A stretch of 36,788 nt of DNA from Pseudomonadota bacterium (GCA_025357635.1 JANXOV010000101.1:1-36788); one strand, 5' to 3'. Numbered from the stretch's first letter, positions 7,732 through 17,358 are shown. A program made the numbers and translations. The notes: a model not told the origin generated them from the letters alone.

Positions 7732-7828
7732 CTTTACTGTCGTCAAACACGAACACGGCGGTGCTCCGATCGACGTTGTGAGAGCATGTTCAACGCAGAA
7801 CGGAAACGGGTTTCGAACAGGTGCATGG

Positions 7829-10039
7829 ATGGGTGTCGATCGCGTTGTGTTCCCTGGAATCGTGGCGTTCGCCTGCCTGGGTGTGATCGCCGGTTGTGGA
7901 GGTTCTGGGACGGGTGGCGCCGTTGTGGCGCCGCCGGGTGTCAACTCCGGTCTGACGCAACGACCGACCAATGCCACCTGCCGGGCGGGCGATGCGCCCG
8001 GTTCCCAGCAGTCCCTGGCAGTGCAGCGTGCGTTTGCTTCGCTGTCGTTCAGTTCGCCAGTTCTGCTCTTGCAGGCTCCGGGGAGCACGGCCCGCTGGTA
8101 TGTGGTGGAGCAGGGCGGCACGATCCGCTCGTTCGCAAACGATTCCGCGGCCGCCACGACCGCACTGGTGCTGGACATTGCGGCGCAGGTGGCCAGTGGC
8201 GGGGAGACCGGTCTGCTCGGAATGGCGTTTCATCCAAACTTTCCCGCCGACCCGCGCGTGTTTCTGTCTTACACCAGTGGCACGAGCCCCTTGCAGTCGC
8301 GCATTTCGGAGTTCCGCTCCAGTGATGCGGGCATGACGCTGGACCCCGCCAGCGAGAGAATTCTGCTCACCATTGATCAGCCTGCAAGCAATCACAATGG
8401 CGGCAACCTGTCGTTTGGTCCGGACGGATTTCTTTACGCAGGCTTTGGTGACGGCGGCAGCGGCGGGGATCCCTGGGGCGCCATTGGCAACGGGCAGAAC
8501 TTGCAGACGCTGCTGGGAAAAATGATCCGTATCGATGTCAACGGCGCCTCGGGAAGCACGGGATACCGTATTCCGGCGGACAACCCGTATGCCGCCAACG
8601 CAGTCTGCGCGGCCGGCAGCGGCGCGCAAAACTGCCCGGAAATCTACGCCTACGGCCTGCGCAATCCATGGCGTTGGAGTTTCGACAGGAGCAGCGGAGA
8701 ATTATGGGTTGCGGACGTGGGGCAGGACTCCTGGGAGGAAGTGGACCGGGTCGTGCGCGGCGGCAATTACGGCTGGCGCTGCCGCGAGGGCGCACATGTC
8801 TATAACGCCGATTGCGGTCCCGCACAGAATCCGATCGATCCGATTGCGGAATACAGTCACAGTGAGGGCCAGTCGATCACCGGTGGTTACGTGTATCGCG
8901 GCACGGCCATTGCGAATCTGGTCGGCCGCTACGTGTTCGGTGATTTCGTTTCAGGGCGAATCTGGAGCATTGCGCGTGATACCGCCCCCACGCTCAGAGT
9001 GACCGGTGGGTTCGACAGTGGTCTGCAGATTGCCGCCTTCGCGCAGGACGCCGACGGCGAACTGCTGATCGTGAGCTATGCGGGTACCTTGCATCGGCTG
9101 GTGGCCGGTGTGGCGACCTCGTCGAGCGTTCCCGTCCAGTTGTCAGCCACGGGTTGTGTCGATCCGGCAAATCCGGCGCTGCCGTCTTCGGGCCTGGTTC
9201 CCTACAAACCCAATGCGCAGTTCTGGTCGGACAACGCGCAGAAGACGCGGTTCATCGGACTGCCGGATGGACAAAAGATCAGCATCGGCGCCGATCAGGA
9301 CTGGGACTTTCCGGTGGGCAGCGTGCTGGTGAAGAATTTTTCACTGGGTTCACGTCTGGTGGAAACGCGGCTGTTCATGCATCACAACGACGGCAGCTGG
9401 GCCGGTTACACCTACGAGTGGAACGATCAGGCAACGGATGCGACGCGGGTGGTTGGCGGCAAGACCGTGACGGTTGCAGGCCAAACCTGGGTGTTTCCCA
9501 GCGAAGCGCAGTGTCTGAGCTGTCATACGCAGGCGGCCGGGTACGCGCTGGGTCTGGAGACCGGGCAGCTGAACGGCGACTTGCTGTACAGCGCCAGCAA
9601 CCGGACTGCCAATCAGATCGTGACGTTGAATGCCATTGGCATGCTGACACCCGCAGTGACCGCGGACCCCGCCAGCTTGCCGGCCATGCCCGACCCGTAT
9701 GGGACCGCCGGCACGCTGACCGAGCGCGCGCGGGCCTATCTGCACACCAACTGCTCGCAATGTCACCGGCCCAATGGTGGCACTCCCTCGACCATGGATT
9801 TTCGCTATGGCACGTCCCTGTCGGGCACCAACGCCTGCAATGCGCTGCCACAGGCCGGTGACCTGGGTGTGGCCAACGCACGGCTGATCGCGCCGGGTGA
9901 CGCGGGCAGTTCGATCCTGGTGGCACGCGCCAACCGGCGTGACGCGCAGGCCATGCCGCCCGTCGCCAGTGCGCTCGTTGATGCAGCCGGCGTCGCCCTG
10001 CTCACCGATTGGATCAACGGGCTGAGCAGTTGCAACTAG
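7829..10039 (+). CDS. PQQ-type sugar dehydrogenase fused to di-CXXCH domain, lipoprotein
   Basis: The 736-residue predicted lipoprotein has signal segment GVIAGC with lipidated Cys23. Residues about 60-430 form a glucose/sorbosone dehydrogenase (GSDH) beta-propeller, with GLLGMAFHPNF, HNGGNLSFGPDGFLY, YGLRNPWRWSFD and NYGWRCREG as family signatures; such proteins oxidise sugars with PQQ. The C-terminal part has VPYKPNAQFWSDNA and two haem-binding motifs, CLSCH (562-566) and CSQCH (642-646), resembling the HNE_0200-type domain. Electrons could pass from PQQ to haem within one polypeptide. ATG 7829 gives the lipoprotein signal; upstream in-frame codons add only low-complexity sequence. It converges on the peptidase gene with a 9-base gap. 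The sugar substrate is unknown. Confidence 0.88.
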   Translation: MGVDRVVFPGIVAFACLGVIAGCGGSGTGGAVVAPPGVNSGLTQRPTNATCRAGDAPGSQQSLAVQRAFASLSFSSPVLLLQAPGSTARWYVVEQGGTIRSFANDSAAATTALVLDIAAQVASGGETGLLGMAFHPNFPADPRVFLSYTSGTSPLQSRISEFRSSDAGMTLDPASERILLTIDQPASNHNGGNLSFGPDGFLYAGFGDGGSGGDPWGAIGNGQNLQTLLGKMIRIDVNGASGSTGYRIPADNPYAANAVCAAGSGAQNCPEIYAYGLRNPWRWSFDRSSGELWVADVGQDSWEEVDRVVRGGNYGWRCREGAHVYNADCGPAQNPIDPIAEYSHSEGQSITGGYVYRGTAIANLVGRYVFGDFVSGRIWSIARDTAPTLRVTGGFDSGLQIAAFAQDADGELLIVSYAGTLHRLVAGVATSSSVPVQLSATGCVDPANPALPSSGLVPYKPNAQFWSDNAQKTRFIGLPDGQKISIGADQDWDFPVGSVLVKNFSLGSRLVETRLFMHHNDGSWAGYTYEWNDQATDATRVVGGKTVTVAGQTWVFPSEAQCLSCHTQAAGYALGLETGQLNGDLLYSASNRTANQIVTLNAIGMLTPAVTADPASLPAMPDPYGTAGTLTERARAYLHTNCSQCHRPNGGTPSTMDFRYGTSLSGTNACNALPQAGDLGVANARLIAPGDAGSSILVARANRRDAQAMPPVASALVDAAGVALLTDWINGLSSCN

Positions 10040-10048
10040 CCGGCGCCA

Positions 10049-11764
10049 TTAGGGGGATTTTGGCGCGTATTGAATGCCGAAAAAGTCACCCGGATTCCAT
10101 GTCGGGCGCTGTGTTTCCTCAGCGATCAGATAGCCGCAAAGATAGACGAATCGCGCGAACGTCGCTGCGGACTCGAAATCCAGGCCTGGCTGACTCATGT
10201 CATCTCCCACTTCATGATAGCGGGTCTTCTCCCATTTTTCAGACAGCGCGTGCGGATCGATTGCAGGGTCCAGGGATTTGAATCCTGGGTTGGGCATGAT
10301 GGAAGGCACGCCCTGCTGCACGAATGAGTACTGGTCGCTGCGCACGAAGATCACCTGCTCAGGCTCCGGATCCGGGCTGACCGCGAGTTGCAGGCGCGTG
10401 GCGGCCGCCTGAACCACCCGGCCCAGCGAGGAGTGATCCGCGCCGTAGACGACAACGTCACGCACTGGCCAGAGCATCTTGTCTTCATCGACATTGACGT
10501 TGGCCACGATCGAGCGCTTGTCAACGGTGGGGTTGTTGGCGAAATAATCTGACCCCAACAAGCCGTCTTCTTCCGCGGTCACCGCCAGGAACAGGATGGA
10601 GCGACGCGGCCTCGGGTTCATCTGGCTCAAGACGCGCGCCGTTTCGAGCATGATCGCGATTCCCGAAGCGTTGTCGAGCGCACCATTGTAAATGCCGTCG
10701 CCGGCGGCGGATTCGCTCACGCCCAGGTGATCCAGATGGGCTGAATAGACCACATGCTCATGGGCGAGCCCCGGATCGCTGCCTTCCAGGGTGGCGAGGA
10801 TGTTCGGGCTGCGGACTTCGCGCGACTGCGTTACCGTTTCGATGGTTGCGATCAGCGGCAGGTCAAAGGCGGGCGGCCGGCCGGACTTGGCCGCCTCGAA
10901 CACCTGCTCGGCGGAATAGGCGGCGCCATCGAACAGTCTGCGCGTGGCATCGACGTTCAACTGCGCGACACCCTTGATCTGCGGAAAGAAATTGTGGGCC
11001 GCGCCTTGCGGGTCCAGCCAGCGAAAATCCGGCGTGCGCAGATCGCGCACGCGCTTGGAGAAGGGATACAAGCCTTCCAGGACCGGATCGTCTACCACGA
11101 TCATGCCCACGGCGCCGTGCGCGATCGCGTTCTTGATCTTCTGCAGCGATGATGTGTAGTGCGCCTTGAGCGCGGAGTCGAACTTCGGCGCGCCGAAAAT
11201 CAGCGCGACGATCTTGCCCTTGGCATCGATATGCTCGTAGTCATCGTAGTGCTCGGAGGGCGCTGTGATGCCGTAACCTACGAACACGACGGGCGCCGTT
11301 ACAGCCACAGACTGCCGGCCGAAGTCCCCGCGCAGCAAGAAGTCCTCGCGGTACTTCAACGCTATGGGGGACTTCGAACCCTTGTCGCCCGTCGCGGTCA
11401 GACTCAGGGTGGATTTTGATTCGTCGGCGTGCGCCGTGCGAAAGGGCACGTATTGAAGGAACGAGTGATCGTCCCCGGCCGGTTTCAGACCCATCGCAGC
11501 GAACTGCGCGGCGACGTATCGGGCGGCGACGTCGTATCCGCGTGTCGCAGTGCCACGGCCCGCGAGCAGGTCGTCCGCGAGGAAACCCATGTGCGCGCGG
11601 ATCGCCTGCGGCCGGATCGCCGCCATTGCGGCGCTCACGGACGCTCGCGAGAGAATGGATCCCGCAGGCTTCTGGGTAGGTGGCTTTTCCGCGCCCCTCG
11701 ATGCCGGGGTCAGCAGGAAAATCGATAGGCCCACACTGATCATCAACGTAAGCTTAGAATTCAT
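10049..11764 (-). CDS. secreted M28 family zinc aminopeptidase with PA-like insert
   Basis: The 571-residue peptidase starts at ATG 11764 (GGAG about 9 bases upstream) with a classical signal peptide: Lys near the start, a hydrophobic run, then Pro-Ala-Ser-Arg-Gly-Ala. The M28 zinc site is complete: HLDH, GALDN, AEEDG, NVNVDED and a late YHEVGDD histidine. A protease-associated-type region (APVVFVGYGI... through GMIVVDD) precedes the catalytic domain. M28 enzymes release N-terminal residues from peptides in the periplasm or outside the cell. Only 13 bases separate its start from the divergent flavodoxin-like start. Substrate preference is not predictable. Confidence 0.9.
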   Translation of the reverse strand: MNSKLTLMISVGLSIFLLTPASRGAEKPPTQKPAGSILSRASVSAAMAAIRPQAIRAHMGFLADDLLAGRGTATRGYDVAARYVAAQFAAMGLKPAGDDHSFLQYVPFRTAHADESKSTLSLTATGDKGSKSPIALKYREDFLLRGDFGRQSVAVTAPVVFVGYGITAPSEHYDDYEHIDAKGKIVALIFGAPKFDSALKAHYTSSLQKIKNAIAHGAVGMIVVDDPVLEGLYPFSKRVRDLRTPDFRWLDPQGAAHNFFPQIKGVAQLNVDATRRLFDGAAYSAEQVFEAAKSGRPPAFDLPLIATIETVTQSREVRSPNILATLEGSDPGLAHEHVVYSAHLDHLGVSESAAGDGIYNGALDNASGIAIMLETARVLSQMNPRPRRSILFLAVTAEEDGLLGSDYFANNPTVDKRSIVANVNVDEDKMLWPVRDVVVYGADHSSLGRVVQAAATRLQLAVSPDPEPEQVIFVRSDQYSFVQQGVPSIMPNPGFKSLDPAIDPHALSEKWEKTRYHEVGDDMSQPGLDFESAATFARFVYLCGYLIAEETQRPTWNPGDFFGIQYAPKSP

Positions 11765-11777
11765 CGTACCGAACTCC

Positions 11778-12281
11778 ATGTCCAACACTGCGCATATATT
11801 ACTCGTTTACCACTCCGATACGGGCGGCACCTTGCAGATGATCCGCGCCGCCGAGGCCGGTGCAGTGGAAGCCGGCGGCACCGTGGGGGTCCGGGTTGTC
11901 CATGCGGCCGCCGCCGAACCCGGGGACCTCCTGGCGGCCGCCGGATACGTGTTCGCGACGCCGGAGAATCTCGCCGCCATATCGGGTCTCATGAAGCATT
12001 TCTTCGATCGCACCTACTATGCGGTGCTGGACCGCATTGCCGCGCGCCCGTATGCCAGCCTCATCTGTGCGGGCAGCGATGGTTCCAATGCCGCGCGGCA
12101 GATTCAGCGCATCGCCACCGGGTGGCGCCTGAAACCGATCGCCGATCCGTTGATCGTCTGCACCCATGCGCAAACGCCGGAGGCCATTTTGCAGCCTAAG
12201 CGGATCGGTGAGGCGGATCTGATGCGCTGCCGGGAGTTGGGCGCGACGCTCGCCGGCGGCGTGGAACTCGGCATTTTTTAG
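11778..12281 (+). CDS. flavodoxin / NAD(P)H:FMN-reductase-like protein
   Basis: The 167-residue protein has a flavodoxin fold. The phosphate-binding loop YHSDTGGT lies at about residues 11-18 after a hydrophobic first strand, followed by alternating strands and helices and FATPENLAAISGLMKHFFDRTYY, resembling the FMN-isoalloxazine loop of flavodoxin-like reductases. It probably binds FMN and transfers electrons in the cytosol. It lies 75 bases before soxB on the same strand, so it may serve the sarcosine-oxidase module as a redox partner; this is inference. ATG 11778 has no Shine-Dalgarno and lies only 13 bases from the divergent peptidase start, so it may be read from a leaderless transcript. 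Confidence 0.75.
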   Translation: MSNTAHILLVYHSDTGGTLQMIRAAEAGAVEAGGTVGVRVVHAAAAEPGDLLAAAGYVFATPENLAAISGLMKHFFDRTYYAVLDRIAARPYASLICAGSDGSNAARQIQRIATGWRLKPIADPLIVCTHAQTPEAILQPKRIGEADLMRCRELGATLAGGVELGIF

Positions 12282-12356
12282 ATTCTCTGCCATTGTGTCA
12301 TTGCTGATATTCTATGCGGCCAGACACCTCTGACGACTCGAACGACGTAGCTTAAG

Positions 12357-13610
12357 ATGGGCCAGAAATATTCGGCATGGAGTTTGCTGCGCGAAGGATT
12401 CTCCGGTCACCGCCACTGGTCACCCGCCTGGCGTGATGCGGCGCCCAAGCCTTCCTACGACGTCATCATCATCGGTGGCGGCGGCCATGGTCTGGCCACC
12501 GCCTATTACCTGGCGAAGAACCACAAGATTACCAATGTCGCAGTGATCGAGCGCGGATGGATTGGCGGTGGCAACACTGGCCGCAACACCACGGTCGTCC
12601 GGTCCAACTACCTGTATCCCGAGAGCGCCCGCCTGTACGATTTTTCACTCAAGTTGTACGAGGGACTGTCGCAGGATTTGAACTTTAACATCATGCTCAG
12701 TCAACGCGGCGTCATCCGTCTGGCGCACAGCCGCCATGATCTGGACGGCGTGTCGCGCGCCGCCAATGCCATGCGCATGAACGGCATCGATGCCGACGTG
12801 CTTACGCGCGATCAAGTCGCCGCGATGGCGCCGGTCGCCGACTTTTCGCCAGACGCGCCTTACCCGATTCTGGGGGGATTGTTGCAGCGTCGCGCGGGTA
12901 CGGCGCGGCATGATGCAGTGGCCTGGGGATACGCACGCGCGGCTTCAGCGCTTGGCGTGGATATCGTCCAGAACTGTGAAGTGCGTGGATTCGTGCAGGA
13001 GAACGGTGCGATCGTGGGGGTGGAGACTTCGCAGGGCCGCCTACGCGCCGACCGCGTCGGCATTGCCGCGGCCGGGCACAGTTCGGCCATTGCGAGCCTC
13101 GCCGGATTCAAATTGCCGGTCACGAGCTATGCGCTGCAGGCGATGGTGAGCGAACCCATCAAGCCGTTGCTCGATACCGTGCTGATCTCGCCGGGCACGG
13201 GAACCTACGTCAGCCAGTCCGACAAGGGCGAGATGGTGATCGGCGCGGGACTGGATCTATTTCCCTCGTATGCTCAGCGCGGCAGCTTTGCCGTGACGCA
13301 AACTGTACTCGGGGCGACGCTGGCCATCTTTCCGTGCCTGAGCCGCCTGCAGATGCTGCGGCAATGGGCCGGCATTGTCGATGTCGTTCACGATTCCAGT
13401 CCCATCATCGGCCCCACGCCGGTTCCCGGTCTGTACATCAACTGCGGTTGGGGCACGGGCGGATTCAAGGCCATCCCCGTGGGCGGTTGGACGCTGGCGC
13501 ATGCACTAGCGACCGGCAAGAACCACGAACTGGCTGAGGCGTTTCAACTGGAGCGTTTCAACACCGGGCGCCTCATCGACGAAGCCGCGGCGTCGGGCAT
13601 CGCCCACTGA
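12357..13610 (+). CDS. soxB: sarcosine oxidase subunit beta
   Basis: The 417-residue FAD-dependent beta subunit of heterotetrameric sarcosine oxidase. An N-terminal dinucleotide site VIIIGGGGHGLATAYYLA (about residues 36-53) binds FAD. ARHDAVAW contains His185, matching the histidine that covalently holds FMN in characterised SoxB. The C-terminal region with GWGTGGFKAIPVGG is typical. Together with SoxA, SoxD and SoxG it oxidatively demethylates sarcosine to glycine, passing the methyl carbon to tetrahydrofolate and producing hydrogen peroxide. It is the first gene of the soxBDAG set and is followed after 19 bases by soxD. The ribosome site before ATG 12357 is weak. Confidence 0.93.
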   Translation: MGQKYSAWSLLREGFSGHRHWSPAWRDAAPKPSYDVIIIGGGGHGLATAYYLAKNHKITNVAVIERGWIGGGNTGRNTTVVRSNYLYPESARLYDFSLKLYEGLSQDLNFNIMLSQRGVIRLAHSRHDLDGVSRAANAMRMNGIDADVLTRDQVAAMAPVADFSPDAPYPILGGLLQRRAGTARHDAVAWGYARAASALGVDIVQNCEVRGFVQENGAIVGVETSQGRLRADRVGIAAAGHSSAIASLAGFKLPVTSYALQAMVSEPIKPLLDTVLISPGTGTYVSQSDKGEMVIGAGLDLFPSYAQRGSFAVTQTVLGATLAIFPCLSRLQMLRQWAGIVDVVHDSSPIIGPTPVPGLYINCGWGTGGFKAIPVGGWTLAHALATGKNHELAEAFQLERFNTGRLIDEAAASGIAH

Positions 13611-13629
13611 TTTTCAAGAGCGCTCCCTC

Positions 13630-13920
13630 ATGATGCTGATTCAATGTCCCTGGTGTGGAAAGCGCGACGAGAACGAGTTCGTTTGCGGCGGTACCACCCA
13701 CATCGCCCGTCCGCCCAGTGCAGTCACCGACGCCGTGTGGGGCGCGTATCTGTTTTTTCGTGAGAATCCCAAAGGCGTGCATCTGGAACGCTGGCGCCAT
13801 ACCTGGGGTTGTGGTCAGTGGTTCAATGCGGCACGCCACACGGTGACGCACGAGATTCTTGCCGTGTACCGAATGAGCGATCCGGTGCCGGATCTGAGCG
13901 CGGGCGGCGCGGCATCATGA
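13630..13920 (+). CDS. soxD: sarcosine oxidase subunit delta
   Basis: The 96-residue zinc-binding delta subunit has N-terminal CPWCG and a later GCGQWF segment, giving the Cys-Cys...His-Cys pattern seen in SoxD. It stabilises the alpha/beta complex rather than catalysing. It starts at ATG 13630 (a second ATG follows at once at 13633). Its stop overlaps the soxA start by four bases in ATGA, indicating translational coupling in the soxBDAG operon. Confidence 0.93.
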   Translation: MMLIQCPWCGKRDENEFVCGGTTHIARPPSAVTDAVWGAYLFFRENPKGVHLERWRHTWGCGQWFNAARHTVTHEILAVYRMSDPVPDLSAGGAAS

Positions 13921-16814
13921 GCGGATCACGTCTGTCCGCTCCGATGGGGCGCTATGTGGACCGCGCTCGCTGTCTTGAGTTTCAATTCAACGGCAGGCGC
14001 TACAGCGGCTTTGCGGGAGATACGCTGGCCTCGGCGCTGCTCGCCAACGGCGTGCAGTTGGTGGGGCGCAGTTTCAAACTGCACCGCCCGCGCGGCATTT
14101 TTTCCTGTGGCGTGGAAGAACCCACGGGCCTTGTGGACGTGGGCAGCGGCGCACGTCGCTTGCCCAACCTGCGCGCCACGCTGGTGCCCCTGCACGAGGG
14201 ATTGAGCGCTGAAAGTGTCAACTGCTGGCCCAGCGTGGGTTTGGATCTCGGCGCCATCAACAATTTGTTTTCATCCGTGCTGCCGGCGGGCTTCTACTAC
14301 AAGACCTTCAAATGGCCGGACTGGCATTTGTTCGAACCGACGATTCGGCGCATGGCCGGTCTTGGCCGCGCGTCTGGCTTGCCCGACCCGGATCGGTACG
14401 AGGAAATTTCGGCGAGTGCGGATGTGCTTGTCGTGGGTGGCGGTGTCGCTGGCTTGAGCGCCGCGCTGGCCGCGGCGGAGGCGGGCGCGAACACGCTGCT
14501 CATCGCCGCCGGTGCGAATCTGGGCGGGGCTGCCGGCTGGCGGGAGGATGCGCAGCTCACTGCATTGACGGCGCGCGTCAGGCAGGCAGGCGTTCGAGTG
14601 CTCCACGACACACTGGCGTTCGGCGTCTACGATCACAATCTGCTCTGTGCGGCGGAGCGGCTGCCCGGCCACCTGAACCCGATGCAGAGCCACGCGCTGC
14701 GCGAGCGCCTGTGGAAAATCCGCGCGCGAAGCATTGTTTCGGCCTGCGGTGCCTTTGAAAGGCCGATGGTGTTTCCGGACAATGACCGACCCGGTGTGAT
14801 GCTGGCCGGCGCCGTCGACAAATACGCGCACGCCTTTGGCGTAGCCTGCGGCCAACGCGCCGTCATAACCGCCAATAGTGACAGCGCTTATCGCGTGGCG
14901 GGGTCGTTGCAAGCGGCGGGCATCGAGATTGCGGCCATCGTCGATATCCGCTCACCGCAGCAAATCAACGCGCAGACGCAGGGCTTTCGCAGCTTGAGCA
15001 CGGCACGGCTCACGGCCGTGGAGGGCGGACGTTCAGTGCAAGGCTGCCGGATTTCGTTGGCGACGAAAGATTTTGAGCGTCTGGACTGTGACTTGATCTT
15101 AAATGCAGGTGGATTCGCGCCTGCCGTGCATCTGCATTCGCAAGCCGGCGGCAAGCTGCGCTGGCTGGACGAGGGCGCCATGTTCGTGCCGGACGGTGCT
15201 GCGCCCGGCTTGGTCAGCGTTGGCGCATGTGCCGGCGTGTTCCTTCGCAGCGAGGCGATGGCTCACGCCGCCGATGTGGGCGCGGCGCTGGCCCGCGGCG
15301 CGGCGCCGCCCGTGGCGCCCGTCGGCGGCGCCGGCCGCAGTCTTGCGGCAACCCATCTGGCCGGTTCCAAGACCAAACAATTCATCGATCTGCAGAACGA
15401 TGTCGCCTTGAGCGACGTGGCACTCGCGGCACGCGAAAATTACGCTTCCGTTGAACACTTGAAGCGCTACACAACCACCGGCATGGGCACTGACCAGGGC
15501 AAGACCAGCAACGTCAATGCGCTGGTGCTCATGGGTGAATACACGGGCCGCGCGCCGGACCGCGTGGGCACCACCAAGTTCCGGCCGCCGTTTGCACCGG
15601 TGAGTTTCGGTCTGCTGGTGGGCCGCCGGACGGGCGCACTGTATCGCCCGATGAAGCGATTGCCGGCCTACGATTGGCATGTCGCGCGGGGCGCGTTGTT
15701 CGAAGACTTCGGCAACTGGCGCCGGCCCGCGGCCTATCCGCTCGGCGGGGAGTCGCTCGAAGCGGCCGCGCAACGCGAGGCGCGCGGTACACGCGCATCC
15801 GTCGGGATTTTCGACGGTTCGCCGTTGGGCAAGCTGGAAGTGTTTGGACCTGATGCAGCGCAGTTCCTGGATCTCATGTACCTGGGCACTGTGTCGACGC
15901 TGGCCATCGGCCAGGCGCGCTACGGATTGCTGTTGAACGAAAATGGCGTCCTGGTCGACGACGGCATCGTGGCGCGGTTGGGTGAGCATCGCTTCTGGGT
16001 CAACACGACCAGTTCAGGCGTGGAGCGCACGACCGCGGCGTTCGAAGAATGGCTGCAGTGCGAGTACACGCAACTGAAGGTGCTGGTGACGCCGGTCAGC
16101 TCGCGCTGGGGCAATGTGTCGGTGGCCGGCCCGCGCGCCTGGGAATGGCTGTCGACGGTTGGCTTCGATGCCGCGCTGTCGCCCGCCGTCATGAAGCACA
16201 TGACCTTGCGCGATACCCAGCTCGACGGCCTGCCGCTGCGCGTATTGCGCGCCAGTTTCAGCGGTGAGCTGGGATATGAGATCAATCTGCCCGTGGAGGA
16301 AACCACGGGCCTGCTCGAGCGGCTGTGGGCGCGGGCTGCTCAGTTCGATGCCGTTCCGTACGGCATCGAAGCGCTGGAAATCATGCGCGTGGAAAAGGGA
16401 TTCATTCACATCGGCTCCGACACTGACGGCACCACGCTGCCCGGCGATGTCGGCTTCGGGCGGGCGGTGGAGCGCAAGCGCATCGAGTTTGTCGGCCGGC
16501 GCTCATTGCTGCGGGCCACGGCGCTCGATCCTGACCGGTTCACGCTGGTCGGGCTGGTGCCGGTCGATCGGCGCACGCCGCTGCCCACGGGTGCGCAGAT
16601 CGCCGCCCAACCGCCGCCCACGATCACCCAGGGGCATGTCACCTCCGGCTACCACAGCCCTGCGCTGGGACACCCCATTGCGCTGGCCATGCTGGCGCGC
16701 GGTGCGCAGCGCCTGGGCGAGCGCGTGCGGGTGCATCATCTGGGAACGACCATCGAGGCGGAGGTGGTGAAGACTGCGTTCTTCGATCCTGCGGGAGATC
16801 GTCTGCATGGCTGA
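13917..16814 (+). CDS. soxA: sarcosine oxidase subunit alpha
   Basis: The 965-residue alpha subunit has the expected domain order. An N-terminal 2Fe-2S-ferredoxin-like fold (HRPRGIFSCGVEEPTGLVDVG) is followed by a large NAD-binding domain with VVGGGVAGLSAALAAA near residue 170. From about residue 590 a GcvT/tetrahydrofolate-binding domain extends to the end. It binds NAD and folate and channels the methylene group released by sarcosine oxidation to tetrahydrofolate. ATG 13917 overlaps the soxD stop in ATGA, and the soxG start lies inside its last codons. Full length; no frameshift is seen. Confidence 0.94.
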   Translation: MSGSRLSAPMGRYVDRARCLEFQFNGRRYSGFAGDTLASALLANGVQLVGRSFKLHRPRGIFSCGVEEPTGLVDVGSGARRLPNLRATLVPLHEGLSAESVNCWPSVGLDLGAINNLFSSVLPAGFYYKTFKWPDWHLFEPTIRRMAGLGRASGLPDPDRYEEISASADVLVVGGGVAGLSAALAAAEAGANTLLIAAGANLGGAAGWREDAQLTALTARVRQAGVRVLHDTLAFGVYDHNLLCAAERLPGHLNPMQSHALRERLWKIRARSIVSACGAFERPMVFPDNDRPGVMLAGAVDKYAHAFGVACGQRAVITANSDSAYRVAGSLQAAGIEIAAIVDIRSPQQINAQTQGFRSLSTARLTAVEGGRSVQGCRISLATKDFERLDCDLILNAGGFAPAVHLHSQAGGKLRWLDEGAMFVPDGAAPGLVSVGACAGVFLRSEAMAHAADVGAALARGAAPPVAPVGGAGRSLAATHLAGSKTKQFIDLQNDVALSDVALAARENYASVEHLKRYTTTGMGTDQGKTSNVNALVLMGEYTGRAPDRVGTTKFRPPFAPVSFGLLVGRRTGALYRPMKRLPAYDWHVARGALFEDFGNWRRPAAYPLGGESLEAAAQREARGTRASVGIFDGSPLGKLEVFGPDAAQFLDLMYLGTVSTLAIGQARYGLLLNENGVLVDDGIVARLGEHRFWVNTTSSGVERTTAAFEEWLQCEYTQLKVLVTPVSSRWGNVSVAGPRAWEWLSTVGFDAALSPAVMKHMTLRDTQLDGLPLRVLRASFSGELGYEINLPVEETTGLLERLWARAAQFDAVPYGIEALEIMRVEKGFIHIGSDTDGTTLPGDVGFGRAVERKRIEFVGRRSLLRATALDPDRFTLVGLVPVDRRTPLPTGAQIAAQPPPTITQGHVTSGYHSPALGHPIALAMLARGAQRLGERVRVHHLGTTIEAEVVKTAFFDPAGDRLHG

Positions 16815-17358
16815 GCCGAACGATCCGTATGCGCCGGTACACGCCACGGACTTGAGCGTGACATTGGATCGTGCGGTGCGCGTGGCGGCATTGCGCTATT
16901 TCGATGCGCGGGGAACCTTTGCTCAGGCGTGCAAGAGCGCATTGGGCATCGCGTTACCTGAGGCGTTGTGCGCGGTGCGCGTACCGAACACCGGAACCGG
17001 CGCAGAACTCATTCTCGCGTGGCGTCATCCGACGCAAACACTGGTGCTGAGCAACGATGTCGCCGCATTGGCTGCCCTGCAGACCCGGTTGAGCGGCGTC
17101 GAGGAAGGCTGCTGCGTGGATCAAAGCGGCGGGCTCTGGGTGCTGCGAGTGCGGGGCGGGCGAACGCGCGATCTGCTGCTGCGCATTGGCAACGAGGCCT
17201 CGGTGCCGCAACCGGGGCAGGCGAGTGTCAGCCGCATTGCCGAATTGCCGGTATTGGCCTTGAGCGTGCAGCCCGGGGAGACGCTGCTGCTGGTGGACCG
17301 CGTCTACGCCGAGCATTTGTTCAACTGGGTTCGCGCCACCGTTGCGGACTTCACGTAA
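16807..17358 (+). CDS. soxG: sarcosine oxidase subunit gamma
   Basis: The 183-residue gamma subunit has a GcvT-like fold that packs against SoxA in the tetramer. It overlaps soxA by 8 bases and has GGAG upstream inside soxA, so the two are translationally coupled. Sequence conservation is lower than for the other subunits, as is usual for SoxG, so assignment rests on length and position. It completes the soxBDAG operon, whose end converges on the NCS1 permease gene with a 9-base gap. No terminator-like hairpin was seen in that gap. Confidence 0.85.
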   Translation: MAEPNDPYAPVHATDLSVTLDRAVRVAALRYFDARGTFAQACKSALGIALPEALCAVRVPNTGTGAELILAWRHPTQTLVLSNDVAALAALQTRLSGVEEGCCVDQSGGLWVLRVRGGRTRDLLLRIGNEASVPQPGQASVSRIAELPVLALSVQPGETLLLVDRVYAEHLFNWVRATVADFT

